Shown: positions 8,752 to 16,987, counted from the stretch's first letter. The stretch: DNA of 64,000 nucleotides from Vulcaniibacterium thermophilum (GCF_007923255.1 NZ_VOHJ01000006.1:52216-116215); one strand, 5' to 3'. The notes: generated by a model from the sequence alone, not told the origin. Translations and numbers: made by a program.

Positions 8752-9109
8752 GCAGCAGCGGCAGAACCGTGGTCAGCATCGCCGTGCAGTCCTGCGCCTC
8801 GTCGCCGATCAGCATCTTCGCGATCTGGCCGGCCGCGCCGATCAGCAGGCCGCCGATCAGGATCGGCGCCACGTCGGCGATGCGCTTGTGCGCGAACGCG
8901 ATTTGATAGCCGGCGAAGATGATCGCGATCGTGACGATCGCGATCGACGCCATGTTGAGCAGACTGTTGATGTTGCCGAGGAAGCCGCAGACCTTCTCGT
9001 CGGTTCCGGCCAGCGCCTGCGCGAACGCCGTGACCGACACGAGGGCGGCGGTGAGACCAACGCCCGCCTGGGCGATGCAGCGGGTGACGATGGAGCGATG
9101 GGTCTTCAT
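8744..9109 (-). CDS. virB2: T4SS major pilin VirB2
   Basis: 121 residues. An N-terminal signal peptide (hydrophobic stretch GVGLTAALVSVTAFAQA, likely cleavage after AFAQA) is followed by two hydrophobic helices (SLLNMASIAIVTIAIIFAGY and VAPILIGGLLIGAAGQI) separated by a short basic loop (AFAHKRIA). This is the VirB2/TrbC pilin plan. The mature protein polymerises into the extracellular T4SS pilus. It lies between virB1 and virB3 as expected. Two cysteines (KVCGF and QDCTA) might form a disulfide in the mature pilin. Confidence 0.92.
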   Translation of the reverse strand: MKTHRSIVTRCIAQAGVGLTAALVSVTAFAQALAGTDEKVCGFLGNINSLLNMASIAIVTIAIIFAGYQIAFAHKRIADVAPILIGGLLIGAAGQIAKMLIGDEAQDCTAMLTTVLPLLHA

Positions 9110-9139
9110 GGCTTCTCCTTGCGTTGGGAGTGGTGGGAC

Positions 9140-9913
9140 TCAGAAAACGAAGGCTTCGTCCGTTGCGGCCGCCTCTGACGCGGCGCGAGGCGTCGACGGA
9201 GCGGAAGCCGACGTGGAAACTGCCTGTCCGGCCGCGACCAGTGTGGTGGGCATCGCCACGCCGACCGGCGCGACCGGTGGCGCGCTTGCCGGAGCAGCGG
9301 TCATGTCGCGCCGCGGCGACGTCTGGCCGGCATCCGGCACCGACGGCTCGACGCGGGTCACCGCCTCGAGGCGGCTTGGCGGACGTGCGAGTGGATAGCG
9401 CGAGACGGGGACGACACGACGGTCCACCCGACCGACCACCCGGATCGGCTCGTGCTGCGCGTCCACGGGCAAGCCACTGCGCTCGCGCATGGACGCATAG
9501 ATCTTCTGGACGTAGCCGTGGCGGAAACCGGTGACGAAGTTGCCCGAGTAGTAGCAGCTGAAGGCCTTGCCCCAGTCGCCCTTCGAGCGGCCATAGCACT
9601 CTGCGAGGATGCGCGAACCCGCCTGCAGGTTCGGACAGGGTTCGAACGCCCTGGTGTACGAGTCGAGGCCGTACTTGTCGAGGTTGTAGCGGTTCACCTG
9701 CGCCAGGCCGAGGGAGAAGTTGTAGCCCTTCTGTTCCAGCATGCGCACGGTCGCCAGCGCCTCGTTGAGGTTCCGCGGCTGCCGGACGAGATGCCCGCCC
9801 ACCACGCCGATCGCGTAGGGGTTGAAGGAGGACTCGACACGGACCACGTGCTGCATGACCTCGCGCGGAACCGCCAGATCCGGACAGGCCATCAGCTCCA
9901 TTCCAGGCAGCAT
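9140..9913 (-). CDS. virB1: T4SS lytic transglycosylase VirB1
   Basis: 257 residues. The N-terminal 160 residues are a lysozyme-like SLT domain: catalytic Glu in VVRVESSFNPYAIGV (about residue 27), then SLGLAQVNRYNL and FSCYYSGNF, the VirB1-type motifs. It opens local peptidoglycan for the T4SS. The remaining 95 residues are Pro/Ala/Thr-rich and look disordered, resembling the processed tail of some VirB1 proteins. No classical signal peptide is evident at the ATG at 9913, so the export route or start is uncertain; export-independent VirB1 variants are known. It sits 11 nt after virB11, the position characteristic of Xanthomonas-type clusters. Confidence 0.88.
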   Translation of the reverse strand: MLPGMELMACPDLAVPREVMQHVVRVESSFNPYAIGVVGGHLVRQPRNLNEALATVRMLEQKGYNFSLGLAQVNRYNLDKYGLDSYTRAFEPCPNLQAGSRILAECYGRSKGDWGKAFSCYYSGNFVTGFRHGYVQKIYASMRERSGLPVDAQHEPIRVVGRVDRRVVPVSRYPLARPPSRLEAVTRVEPSVPDAGQTSPRRDMTAAPASAPPVAPVGVAMPTTLVAAGQAVSTSASAPSTPRAASEAAATDEAFVF

Positions 9914-9924
9914 GCGCGTGCTCC

Positions 9925-10962
9925 TCAGGCGTCGAGCGTGCGCAGGGGATCGAAATCGATCCCGGTGATGTAGCGACGGCCGGCATGGGCCTTGATGTGC
10001 ACGACGATATCGATCGTCAGCATCAGCAAGCGCTTGATCACCGCGAACTCGAGCCCCGCGCCTTCGTGCGAAGCCTTCACCATCAGCGCGAGCTGGTCCC
10101 AGGTCTGCGCGGTGCTGCCGGCGTGGCAACTGGTGATCGAGCCTGGGTGACCCGACGCGCAATTGCGGATGAAGTAGAAGGACTCGTCGCCGCGCAGCTC
10201 GGCGAGGATGATCCGGTCCGGCTTCATGCGCAGGCAGGCCTCCATGCAGCTCTTCGCGGTGACGTTGCTCGCGCTTTGTCCGCCTTTCGAGTACAGCAGG
10301 TGGACGACGTTGGGCTGCGGGATGAACAGCTCGCGCGCATCCTCGATCGTGATCAGCCGTTCGTCGTGCGGGATGTGGTGCACGAGCGCCTTCATGAACG
10401 TCGTCTTGCCGCTTCCGGTGGCGCCGGAGACCACGATGTTCTTCCGGTACTGCACCGCCTTGCGGAAGAATCCGCCGTAGTCGCGCGCCTTGCGCAGATC
10501 CAGCAGCTCGCGGTCGTGATCGCTCAGCTCCTGCCGCTGTTCGAGGATCTCGTCGAAGAAGCCGTCCTGCTGGTACTGCTCCAGCGTCCGGGTCTGGCGG
10601 GCGGGCAGACGGATGGTGATCGAGACCGATCCGGCCTCGCAGGCGGGCGGGATCACGAACTGCGCGCGCTGGCCGGTGGGAAACGTCAGCGACACCACCG
10701 GATCGACGTCCGTGATCCGCTGCCCGGTGCGGCTCTCGTTGACGACGGCGGTGCAGAACTGGCGCGCGCGCTCGAACGTGAGCGTCGGCACCTCGATCCG
10801 TTGCCAACCCTGGCGCGTCTCGATGTACAGCTCGCCAGGCCGGTTCACGCAGATTTCGGTGACGTCCGGCGACTCCATGAACTGACGGATGCCCAGCACC
10901 TCGTACTGGTACGCCAGGAAGTCGCCGGAAACGTGCGCGAGCGGTGCGTCGTCGAGCGGCAT
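9925..10962 (-). CDS. virB11: T4SS secretion ATPase VirB11
   Basis: 345 residues, a hexameric traffic ATPase that works with VirB4 and VirD4. The N-terminal domain is followed by Walker A SGATGSGKTT (179-188), an Asp box ITIEDARELF, RMKPDRIILAELRGDE with Walker B, and the His box SGHPGSITSCHAG. Length is standard. The ATG at 10962 lies 8 nt after the virB10 stop. All catalytic motifs are intact. Confidence 0.96.
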   Translation of the reverse strand: MPLDDAPLAHVSGDFLAYQYEVLGIRQFMESPDVTEICVNRPGELYIETRQGWQRIEVPTLTFERARQFCTAVVNESRTGQRITDVDPVVSLTFPTGQRAQFVIPPACEAGSVSITIRLPARQTRTLEQYQQDGFFDEILEQRQELSDHDRELLDLRKARDYGGFFRKAVQYRKNIVVSGATGSGKTTFMKALVHHIPHDERLITIEDARELFIPQPNVVHLLYSKGGQSASNVTAKSCMEACLRMKPDRIILAELRGDESFYFIRNCASGHPGSITSCHAGSTAQTWDQLALMVKASHEGAGLEFAVIKRLLMLTIDIVVHIKAHAGRRYITGIDFDPLRTLDA

Positions 10963-10970
10963 GGGTCGCC

Positions 10971-12230
10971 TCAGCGGGACAGCACGGCGGAGAAGTCCAC
11001 ATCGCGCGCGACGTAGACGTTGACCATCGTGCCGTGGTTGATGGTGACGGTCGCCGGGCGGTTCGCCGCGCGGTTGAGGGCCTGGTGCGCGAGACGTTCG
11101 ACCGTGTGCGCGGTGTTGCTTTCGAACGGGCGCGAGACGACGACGCCGCCGCTGGTCACCTCCGTGGTGCTCGGTCCTTCCTCGGCAGCCGCGTACTTGA
11201 ACGCGTCGCTGATCAGGCTGATCAGCAGCGCGGCGCTGATGCGGCTTCCCCAGTGCGCGCTGTAATGGCCCGGATGGCCTGCGCCGCCGAGGTTGTCGAT
11301 GCCCGGACTGGCCATCGTCACGTCGATGCCGTTCGGGGTGAGCACGCGATCCCACATCACCGCCACGCGCGGGCCGTTCGGCTCGCCTTCGTAGCGGCCG
11401 AGCACCTTCGAGCCTTTCGGCAGCAGCAGCCGGCGGCCGTTGATGGAATACACCGGCTCGGTGACGACGCAGGAGGTGTAGCCGGGCACGTCGGTGACGA
11501 TGCGGGTTTCGAGGATGCAGCGGATGTAGGTTCCGCGCGCGAGCAGCGCGTCGGGATTCTGGATCGCCTGCGCGCTGGTCCTCGGCTCGGCCTGCGGCGC
11601 CGGCTGGGGGCTGCCGCCCTGCGCGGCTTGCAGGCTCGCCTGCATCGCCTTGATGTACAGCTCGCTGGTGGGATCCTGCGGCGCGTCGGCGCCATCGGCC
11701 GGGCCCATCGCACCGATCCGGCGTTCGAGCAGCGACGGCGGCATCGGCGCGGGCGAAGGCGGCTCGTCCGCCGGCGCGAACGGATCGTCGGTGGGCGGCA
11801 GCGGCGGCAGTTCCGGCTGCTGCGCCAGCGCGATCGGATCCGCAGCCGCCGCCGGCTGCGCACCGGCAGTGGGCGGCAACGGGGCCGTCGGCGCCTGGAG
11901 CTCGGGCACCACCACAGCTTCCTCGCGCGGCTTCTTGGCCTCCTCGTCGGAGGTGCCGGCCGCCTTCAGTACCAGGAAGCCCATCACGCCGATCAGGCCG
12001 AGAATGCCGGCCAGGAACGCGAGCGCCTTGCGGTTGAGACGCTGCGCGTCGGTGGTGCGAAGCACCGGCGCGCCGGCATCGAGATCGGGAACCGCAGTAC
12101 CGGCGCCGCCCGTCTGGCCGCCAGCCGGCCCATGGGCGCTGTAGTACGGGTTGTCGGCGAACGCCGCCTGCGATGCGCCGTCCTGGCGCGGGTCATGCTG
12201 GGGGCCGGAGCCCATCTGGTTCGGGTTCAC
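10971..12230 (-). CDS. virB10: T4SS core-complex protein VirB10
   Basis: 419 residues. Short cytoplasmic N-terminus, one membrane helix (about residues 68-90), a Pro-rich periplasmic linker (about 95-180, many PP and PA steps), then the C-terminal beta-barrel domain (LARGTYIRCILETRIVTD, INGRRLLLPKGSKVLGRYEG, NHGTMVNVYVARDVDFS) that spans to the outer membrane. With VirB7 and VirB9 it forms the T4SS core complex. I chose the GTG at 12230, which overlaps the virB9 stop as GTGA and has AGGAAG 8 nt upstream; an ATG five codons later (12215) is possible. Confidence 0.94.
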   Translation of the reverse strand: MNPNQMGSGPQHDPRQDGASQAAFADNPYYSAHGPAGGQTGGAGTAVPDLDAGAPVLRTTDAQRLNRKALAFLAGILGLIGVMGFLVLKAAGTSDEEAKKPREEAVVVPELQAPTAPLPPTAGAQPAAAADPIALAQQPELPPLPPTDDPFAPADEPPSPAPMPPSLLERRIGAMGPADGADAPQDPTSELYIKAMQASLQAAQGGSPQPAPQAEPRTSAQAIQNPDALLARGTYIRCILETRIVTDVPGYTSCVVTEPVYSINGRRLLLPKGSKVLGRYEGEPNGPRVAVMWDRVLTPNGIDVTMASPGIDNLGGAGHPGHYSAHWGSRISAALLISLISDAFKYAAAEEGPSTTEVTSGGVVVSRPFESNTAHTVERLAHQALNRAANRPATVTINHGTMVNVYVARDVDFSAVLSR

Positions 12231-12982
12231 TTGTGCGTCTTCCTGCGCAGACCGACCACGTTGTCGCCGTGGCGGATCACCAAGTAGGGGTACGTGCCGT
12301 GGACGATGATGGTGTTGTTCTCGACCGTCGTATTGACCACGAAGTCCTCGCCGTCCTTGCGATGGCGCGCGAACACGGCCGGGAAATTGCCGGTCGGGAA
12401 CACGGTCAGATCCGCCATCCGCACGTAGGTGAACTTGCCGTCGTCGTAGACGTTCACCGGGATCAGCCACTTCTGCTTCGTGCGTGTGGCGTACTCGTAG
12501 TCGAAGTGGTAGGGCCGATCCTTGGCGATCGCCGTGCTGACTTCGGTCTCGTCCTTGACTTCGGCGACGGCGTCCGGGTCGACCGGATATTTGAACGCGA
12601 TCTTGTAATGCACACCGGCCTGCTTGGCCTGATCCAACGCGCGCCAGTCGGTCGCGACCACCTTCAGCTCGAAGATGTAGGAGCGCCTTTCCGTGCGCAC
12701 CAGCATGTTGGTGTCGACGTCGACATTCTTCGGCTTCAGATAGAAGACGTTGTCGCGCCGCGTCAGTTCCCAGCCATTGCTGAAGCCGGTGCTGTAGTCC
12801 AGCACCTTGTCGTTCGCGTCCAGCTCGATCTGGGTCGTGAGCCCCAGGCCCGTTCGCACCGGGTAGATGCGGTTGGTTTCGTACTCGTACTCCTGGATCA
12901 CCTGCGCGGGGGCCGGCGCGGCCCAGACGGCGACAGCCGCGCACAGCAGGCCGGGGAGAATGCGGTCGCTCCAGCGGGACAT
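12227..12982 (-). CDS. virB9: T4SS core-complex protein VirB9
   Basis: 251 residues with a signal peptide (ILPGLLCAAVAVWAAPAPAQ). The N-terminal domain is typical of VirB9/CagX (ETNRIYPVRTGLGLTTQIEL), and the C-terminal domain (KWLIPVNVYDDGKFTYVRM...NFPAVFARHRKDGEDFVVN) matches the part that binds VirB7 at the outer membrane. The virB8 stop and virB9 start share one base (TGATG). No anomalies are seen. Confidence 0.94.
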   Translation of the reverse strand: MSRWSDRILPGLLCAAVAVWAAPAPAQVIQEYEYETNRIYPVRTGLGLTTQIELDANDKVLDYSTGFSNGWELTRRDNVFYLKPKNVDVDTNMLVRTERRSYIFELKVVATDWRALDQAKQAGVHYKIAFKYPVDPDAVAEVKDETEVSTAIAKDRPYHFDYEYATRTKQKWLIPVNVYDDGKFTYVRMADLTVFPTGNFPAVFARHRKDGEDFVVNTTVENNTIIVHGTYPYLVIRHGDNVVGLRRKTHK

Positions 12983-13971
12983 CAGTGTTGCGCTCCATTT
13001 TGGGTCGCGGGTGCCACCGGGGCGGCGGCGCCTGCGGACGGGGATGAGGTCGTCGGCGCCGGTGCGGACGGCGAAACCGCGCCGGCCACCGTCGCACCCG
13101 GCGCACCGGGTGCTGCGCCGACCTGCAAGGCCGCAGCATCGGCCGCGGCACCGCCGATAACCGGCGCGGCACCCGGGGCTGCAGGCAGCACGGGCATCTG
13201 CGCGCCGGTCTGCACCGGCACGGTCGCTTCGAGCGGCGGCGCAGCCGAATAGTCGTTGTCGACCCGGTAGCTGGTGACGCGGAAGCCGAGCGGATTGGCG
13301 ATCCGCTGCTCCTCGCTCATCTTCAGATTGCTCTTGTAGGTGAAGGTCAGCGTGGCGATCTTGCTGTCGAGCGGCCGGGTGGTTCCGGAGCTCTTGTCGT
13401 ACAGGCTGCGCTGGAAGCGCACGGTCGCGCCGGTCGGGCGGGTCTTCTTGCCGTCGCCTCCCAGCAGCGTGATGCTGAGGATCTTCACGCGGATGGCCTT
13501 GCCCGGGCCGTACAGATGGAACGGCGCCTGCGGATTGCGGTCGTTGTGCAGCCCGAGGTATTCCGACGCCACTTCCGGCTCGGACATGGTGTTCACCAGC
13601 ACCCAGTCGCGCAGCACCTGCTGTTCGAGGTCCCACGATTCGCGGGCGATGACGAAATGCGCGACGTTGCTGCGGTTGATCGCCTCCGCGGCGGTGATGT
13701 CGTGGGTGGAGAAATCCCCGCGCAGGCGCGCGACCGTCGCGGTGCCGGTGTAGGCATCCGCCATCACCAGGTACGGCACCCGCTCCTTCAGCGGCAGCAG
13801 CACGATGTACCCGGCACCGAGCATGAGCGCCATCGCGAGCGCGCCGACGGCGACCCACCATGCGCGGCGCTCGCTCCGGCGTGCCATGTCGGCAAGCGTC
13901 AGTTCGAAGTTCACCGCCTTGGCGACGGCGCCCTCCACCTGCGGGGTCGCGGCCTTCTTCCCGAATCGCAT
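12982..13971 (-). CDS. virB8: T4SS inner-membrane scaffold VirB8
   Basis: 329 residues. A basic cytoplasmic N-terminus and one membrane helix (about 38-60) are followed by a periplasmic NTF2-like domain (FVIARESWDLEQQVLRDW, YLGLHNDRNPQAPFHLYG, TLTFTYKSNLKMSEEQRIANPLGF split across strands). VirB8 nucleates assembly of the inner-membrane complex. Unlike most VirB8 proteins of about 230-240 residues, this one carries an extra 80-residue Ala/Pro/Gly-rich C-terminal tail (from about residue 248) that looks unstructured. It begins 13 nt after virB7 and overlaps virB9 by one base. Confidence 0.93.
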   Translation of the reverse strand: MRFGKKAATPQVEGAVAKAVNFELTLADMARRSERRAWWVAVGALAMALMLGAGYIVLLPLKERVPYLVMADAYTGTATVARLRGDFSTHDITAAEAINRSNVAHFVIARESWDLEQQVLRDWVLVNTMSEPEVASEYLGLHNDRNPQAPFHLYGPGKAIRVKILSITLLGGDGKKTRPTGATVRFQRSLYDKSSGTTRPLDSKIATLTFTYKSNLKMSEEQRIANPLGFRVTSYRVDNDYSAAPPLEATVPVQTGAQMPVLPAAPGAAPVIGGAAADAAALQVGAAPGAPGATVAGAVSPSAPAPTTSSPSAGAAAPVAPATQNGAQH

Positions 13972-13984
13972 GCGAGCCCCCGCG

Positions 13985-14416
13985 TCAGTGCGAGGCGGCC
14001 GACTGGCCGCCGGCGGCGACCTCGCCGGAGTCTGCGGTCGCCGCCCGCACGACGATCCGGTTGCCCTGCAGTTCCACGGTCACCCCCTGCGCGGCGTAGG
14101 CCTGCGTGAGTTGCGCCGCGGCCTCGCGCACGTCGGTGGTGCGGACCTGCGAGGCCGCGCGGTGCAACGTGTAGTCGTAGGCATGCTCGTAAGCGAGCAC
14201 GAGCCTGGCATCGCCGGCCCATCGCGCCAGCATCGACTTCAGCGTGCCGTCGGTCGGCGACGCCTGGAACACGTAGGCGCTGTGCAGCGGAATCGCCTGC
14301 GGCGTCTCGGCGAACTGATTCACCGGCTTCCAACGCCCGCGCACGCCCGGTGCATCGGGCGTCGCGCAGGCGAGCAAAACAAGGCAAAGCGTCGCGAGCG
14401 ACGCCACGCGGAACAT
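13985..14416 (-). CDS. virB7: T4SS outer-membrane lipoprotein VirB7 with N0-like domain
   Basis: 143 residues. The lipobox LLACATPD near residue 16-22 predicts lipidation at Cys and outer-membrane anchoring. The next segment (RGRWKPVNQFAETPQAIPL) is the kind of sequence that lines VirB9. The C-terminal half (LKSMLARWAGDARLVLAYEH ... AAAQLTQAYAAQGVTVELQG) resembles the extra N0-type domain found in VirB7 of Xanthomonas citri; classical VirB7 proteins are only about 50 residues. This is the key evidence that the cluster belongs to the Xanthomonas antibacterial class. Start is the ATG at 14416; an in-frame GTG seven codons upstream, after GGAAG, is a possible alternative. Confidence 0.85.
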   Translation of the reverse strand: MFRVASLATLCLVLLACATPDAPGVRGRWKPVNQFAETPQAIPLHSAYVFQASPTDGTLKSMLARWAGDARLVLAYEHAYDYTLHRAASQVRTTDVREAAAQLTQAYAAQGVTVELQGNRIVVRAATADSGEVAAGGQSAASH

Positions 14417-14778
14417 GCGGACGGTACCCACCTTCCAACCCCTGGCAATACGAAAGACGCGCGCACGCCGAACGCGTGCACGGACGGTCGCGTCGGGCCG
14501 GACGGCCCCGACGATCGAGCGAAGCGACTGGGAAACGGCCACCGGGCGGGCGGCCTGCAGAGGATCAGCGGCGGACCCGACGCGTGCGGCGTCGTGCGCT
14601 GTCCCGTTCCTTTCGAGATTTCTCCCCGACATGCGAAATCCATTCCGGGCGGGGCATCCGATGCACCGCCACCAACAAGCCCTGTTTCCTTCGTACCCTG
14701 CCCTTTCAGGTCAGCCGACCGGGCAGGCTCCCCAACTCAACAATGCCACATTGTGCGAATTTTTTGCACTTGCCGCAA
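14417..14778 (-). promoter_or_regulatory. virB7 operon promoter and long, GGA-rich leader
   Basis: On the minus strand TTGCGG (14773-14778) and CACAAT (14750-14755) are separated by 17 nt and form a plausible sigma70 promoter; transcription would start near 14743, leaving a leader of about 325 nt before virB7. That leader contains nine GGA triplets, two inside AAGGA (14608-14612 and 14687-14691) and one in GGAAGG close to the start codon. CsrA binds GGA-containing sites, and the X. citri virB operon has been reported to be under CsrA repression; csrA itself is at 17348-17548. The promoter boxes are only moderate matches, so this is inference. Confidence 0.5.
14740..14754. promoter_or_regulatory. 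Perfect palindrome overlapping the presumed virB7 -10 box
   Basis: ACAATG-CCA-CATTGT is a perfect 6-3-6 inverted repeat in an AT-rich pocket of an otherwise GC-rich gap. It covers most of the candidate -10 box, so a dimeric repressor bound here would block transcription of the T4SS operon. No regulator can be named from the site. Confidence 0.55.
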
Positions 14779-14931
14779 TCGTCTCGTGACCATCCGCACC
14801 CGGGAATGACGCACGGCGTCCAGTCTCCAGGGGCACCGGCGTCGCCGACCGTGAGGACTGTACGCGACCGCGTGCGACGCGCCCATGGGACGACGCCGGT
14901 CCCGGCACTCGGATTCTTCCGACGGACCTGC

Positions 14932-16605
14932 TCAGACTTCGAGCCGCGGCACCCCAACCTGCGGCAGCAGGCGCGATGTGAAGCGCTTCTCGCGGTAGTA
15001 GCGGATCTTCTCGCACATCACCGGATGCGGAATCCCTTCGTAAACGAAGACTTCCTTGTCGGGGCCCATCGCCTTGAGCTCCTGCGGCAGCATCAGCGCG
15101 CGCCGTTCCTCGGACTCGCTACGCGAATACTCGCGCCCGCGCGTGACGTTCTGCCGCCGCACCGTGGTGTAGCCCAGCATCTCGGAGTAGTCGTTGGCGT
15201 CCTGCTGCTCGCGCGGCGCGTACAGGATCTGCAGCGCGTGGTTGGTGACCAGCGTGCGCGCCACCTCCTTGCCGTACACCGCGTCCAGTTGCGCCATGCT
15301 CTGGATGATCGGCAGCAGTCGCAGGTTGTAGCCGGCCATGTAGGCGACCGCCTTGGCCAGGATGTCCACGCGACCGATCGAGGTGAACTCGTCCATCAGC
15401 AGCAGGCATTGGTGCCTGAGCGCCGGATTCTGCTGCGGCAGCTCCCTGGTGTTGAGATTGATCAGTTGGCTGAAGAACAGGTTCACGATCAGCCGGCTCT
15501 CGGCCAGCTTGTTGGGCTGGATGCCGAGGTAGATCGTCATCCGCTTGCGGCGCACGTCGGTCAGCAGGAAGTCGTCGGCGCTGGTGGCCGCATCCAGCAC
15601 CGGGTTGATCCACGCGTTCAGGGGCTCCCTGAAGGTGCCGAGGATCGACGCGAAGGTTTCGTCGGCCTGCGAGAGCAGGTTGGAGAACGCGGTGCGGCAG
15701 TGGGTGCTGAGGAACGGCCGCTGCGCCAGCTTCTGCAGGTAACCCTTCAGATCGCTGCCGTCGCCGGAGGACAACCGGTAGATCGCCCCCAGGCTGGGCG
15801 CGCCGCTGCCGGGAAAGCCGTGCCGGCGCTCGTCGTCTTGGTTCTCGAACAGGTACAGCGCGAACGCCATGAACGCGTTGCGCGCCTGGCTGACCCAGAA
15901 CTTCTGCTCGTCGGGTCCGTCGGGATAGAGCATCGCCGCGATGCTCATCAGATCCGAGATGCGGAACGCCGGGTCGCTCGAGACGTAGGTGAGCGGATTC
16001 CAGCGGTGCGTGCGGCGATCCTCGGCGAACGGATTGAAGAGGTAGACCTCGTGCCCTTGACTGGCGCGCCAGCCGCTGGTGAGCGCGAAGTTCTCCTGCT
16101 TGATGTCGAGCACGACGACCGAGTCGCGATACTCGAGGAGGTTGGGGATGACGACGCCGACGCCCTTTCCCGACCGGGTCGGCGCGGCGAGGATCGCGAA
16201 CTGCTGTCCGTCCAGCTTCGCGAGCCTCCCGCCGACCTTGCCGACCACGATGCCGTTCGGCGAATCGTTGAAGAAGCCGTGGCGCGCGAGATCCGATGCG
16301 GTCGCGAAACGCGCCTGGCCGTGCAGCGCCCGCGGCTGCGGCTTGAGCATGAGCGCCACCAGCCCGAGGTACGCAAGCCCCGGTACGCCGAAGCCGATCC
16401 ATCCGCCGAGCCGGATCGAGCCGGCATGCGGGCGATAGCGCGGGTCATCGAGCACCCGCAGGTAATCGAGGTAGGTCCCCCACTGCAGAAGACCGGTGTC
16501 GAGCTTCAGCAGCAGCAACGTGACGTAGCCCGACAGATACAGCCCGGCGGCGAGCGCCAGCACTGCGGTGGCTCCCGCGAACGCGAACTTCGCTCCCTTC
16601 TTCAC
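14932..16605 (-). CDS. virD4: T4SS coupling protein VirD4
   Basis: 557 residues, the ATPase that recruits substrates to the channel. Two membrane helices (about 8-34 and 68-88) precede the cytoplasmic motor with Walker A APTRSGKGVG (about 141-150), Walker B CLLLMDEFTSIG, and the conserved RLLPIIQSMAQLDAVYG segment. The GTG at 16605 is chosen because a long purine-rich ribosome-binding stretch (GGGGAGCAGGGAAGG) immediately precedes it; the frame stays open upstream but overlaps another gene. In Xanthomonas-type systems VirD4 recognises the XVIPCD tails of antibacterial effectors. It is separated from virB7 by 515 bp with its own promoter, so the two units may be controlled differently. Confidence 0.93.
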   Translation of the reverse strand: MKKGAKFAFAGATAVLALAAGLYLSGYVTLLLLKLDTGLLQWGTYLDYLRVLDDPRYRPHAGSIRLGGWIGFGVPGLAYLGLVALMLKPQPRALHGQARFATASDLARHGFFNDSPNGIVVGKVGGRLAKLDGQQFAILAAPTRSGKGVGVVIPNLLEYRDSVVVLDIKQENFALTSGWRASQGHEVYLFNPFAEDRRTHRWNPLTYVSSDPAFRISDLMSIAAMLYPDGPDEQKFWVSQARNAFMAFALYLFENQDDERRHGFPGSGAPSLGAIYRLSSGDGSDLKGYLQKLAQRPFLSTHCRTAFSNLLSQADETFASILGTFREPLNAWINPVLDAATSADDFLLTDVRRKRMTIYLGIQPNKLAESRLIVNLFFSQLINLNTRELPQQNPALRHQCLLLMDEFTSIGRVDILAKAVAYMAGYNLRLLPIIQSMAQLDAVYGKEVARTLVTNHALQILYAPREQQDANDYSEMLGYTTVRRQNVTRGREYSRSESEERRALMLPQELKAMGPDKEVFVYEGIPHPVMCEKIRYYREKRFTSRLLPQVGVPRLEV

Positions 16606-16643
16606 TGCCTTCCCTGCTCCCCTTCCCCTGTTCCTTGCGAGAT

Positions 16644-16904
16644 TCAGCGACGCAGCGGCCGCTCCCGCGCGCGCCGCGTCGGCGGCGTCTGCTCCTGTTC
16701 GATGCGCAGGTCGAGCCAGATGCGGGCGGCGTCGAAACTCACGGTCTCGTGCAGCCTCTCGCCGCTGGCGGTGACGATCGCGAAGCGCGGCAGCGCGCCG
16801 GGCCGGTCTCCGTCGCCTGCGCGGCATTGCACCACGCGATACGGGCCTCGGCTGTACAGCGGCGGGCTCTCGTGTTCCATCACGCTCGTTATTCCTTTGG
16901 GCAT
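16644..16904 (-). CDS. Small hypothetical protein upstream of virD4
   Basis: 86 codons from the ATG at 16904 (a second ATG nine codons on, MEHESPPLY, also possible). It ends 38 nt before virD4 on the same strand, so the two are probably co-transcribed. The sequence has a compact hydrophobic/beta pattern in the middle (PRFAIVTASGERLHETVSFD), a short amphipathic helix (AARIWLDLRIEQEQ) and a basic tail. No signal peptide or membrane segment. I do not recognise the family. Its place suggests a T4SS-linked accessory or regulator, but this is unproven, and it could be spurious. Confidence 0.5.
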   Translation of the reverse strand: MPKGITSVMEHESPPLYSRGPYRVVQCRAGDGDRPGALPRFAIVTASGERLHETVSFDAARIWLDLRIEQEQTPPTRRARERPLRR

Positions 16905-16987
16905 CGATCAGCCGCAACAGGATGACCGCCGCCCGAGCTCGACGTCAATCGCGTTGCTGCGTGCGTTGCGCCTGCCGGAAAGAACAA

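Noticed and set aside
3926..16904. Conjugative plasmid or ICE interpretation of the T4SS
   Set aside because: No relaxase, oriT-type repeat cluster, partition or replication gene is present, and the gene order plus large VirB7 fit the chromosomal X-T4SS class.
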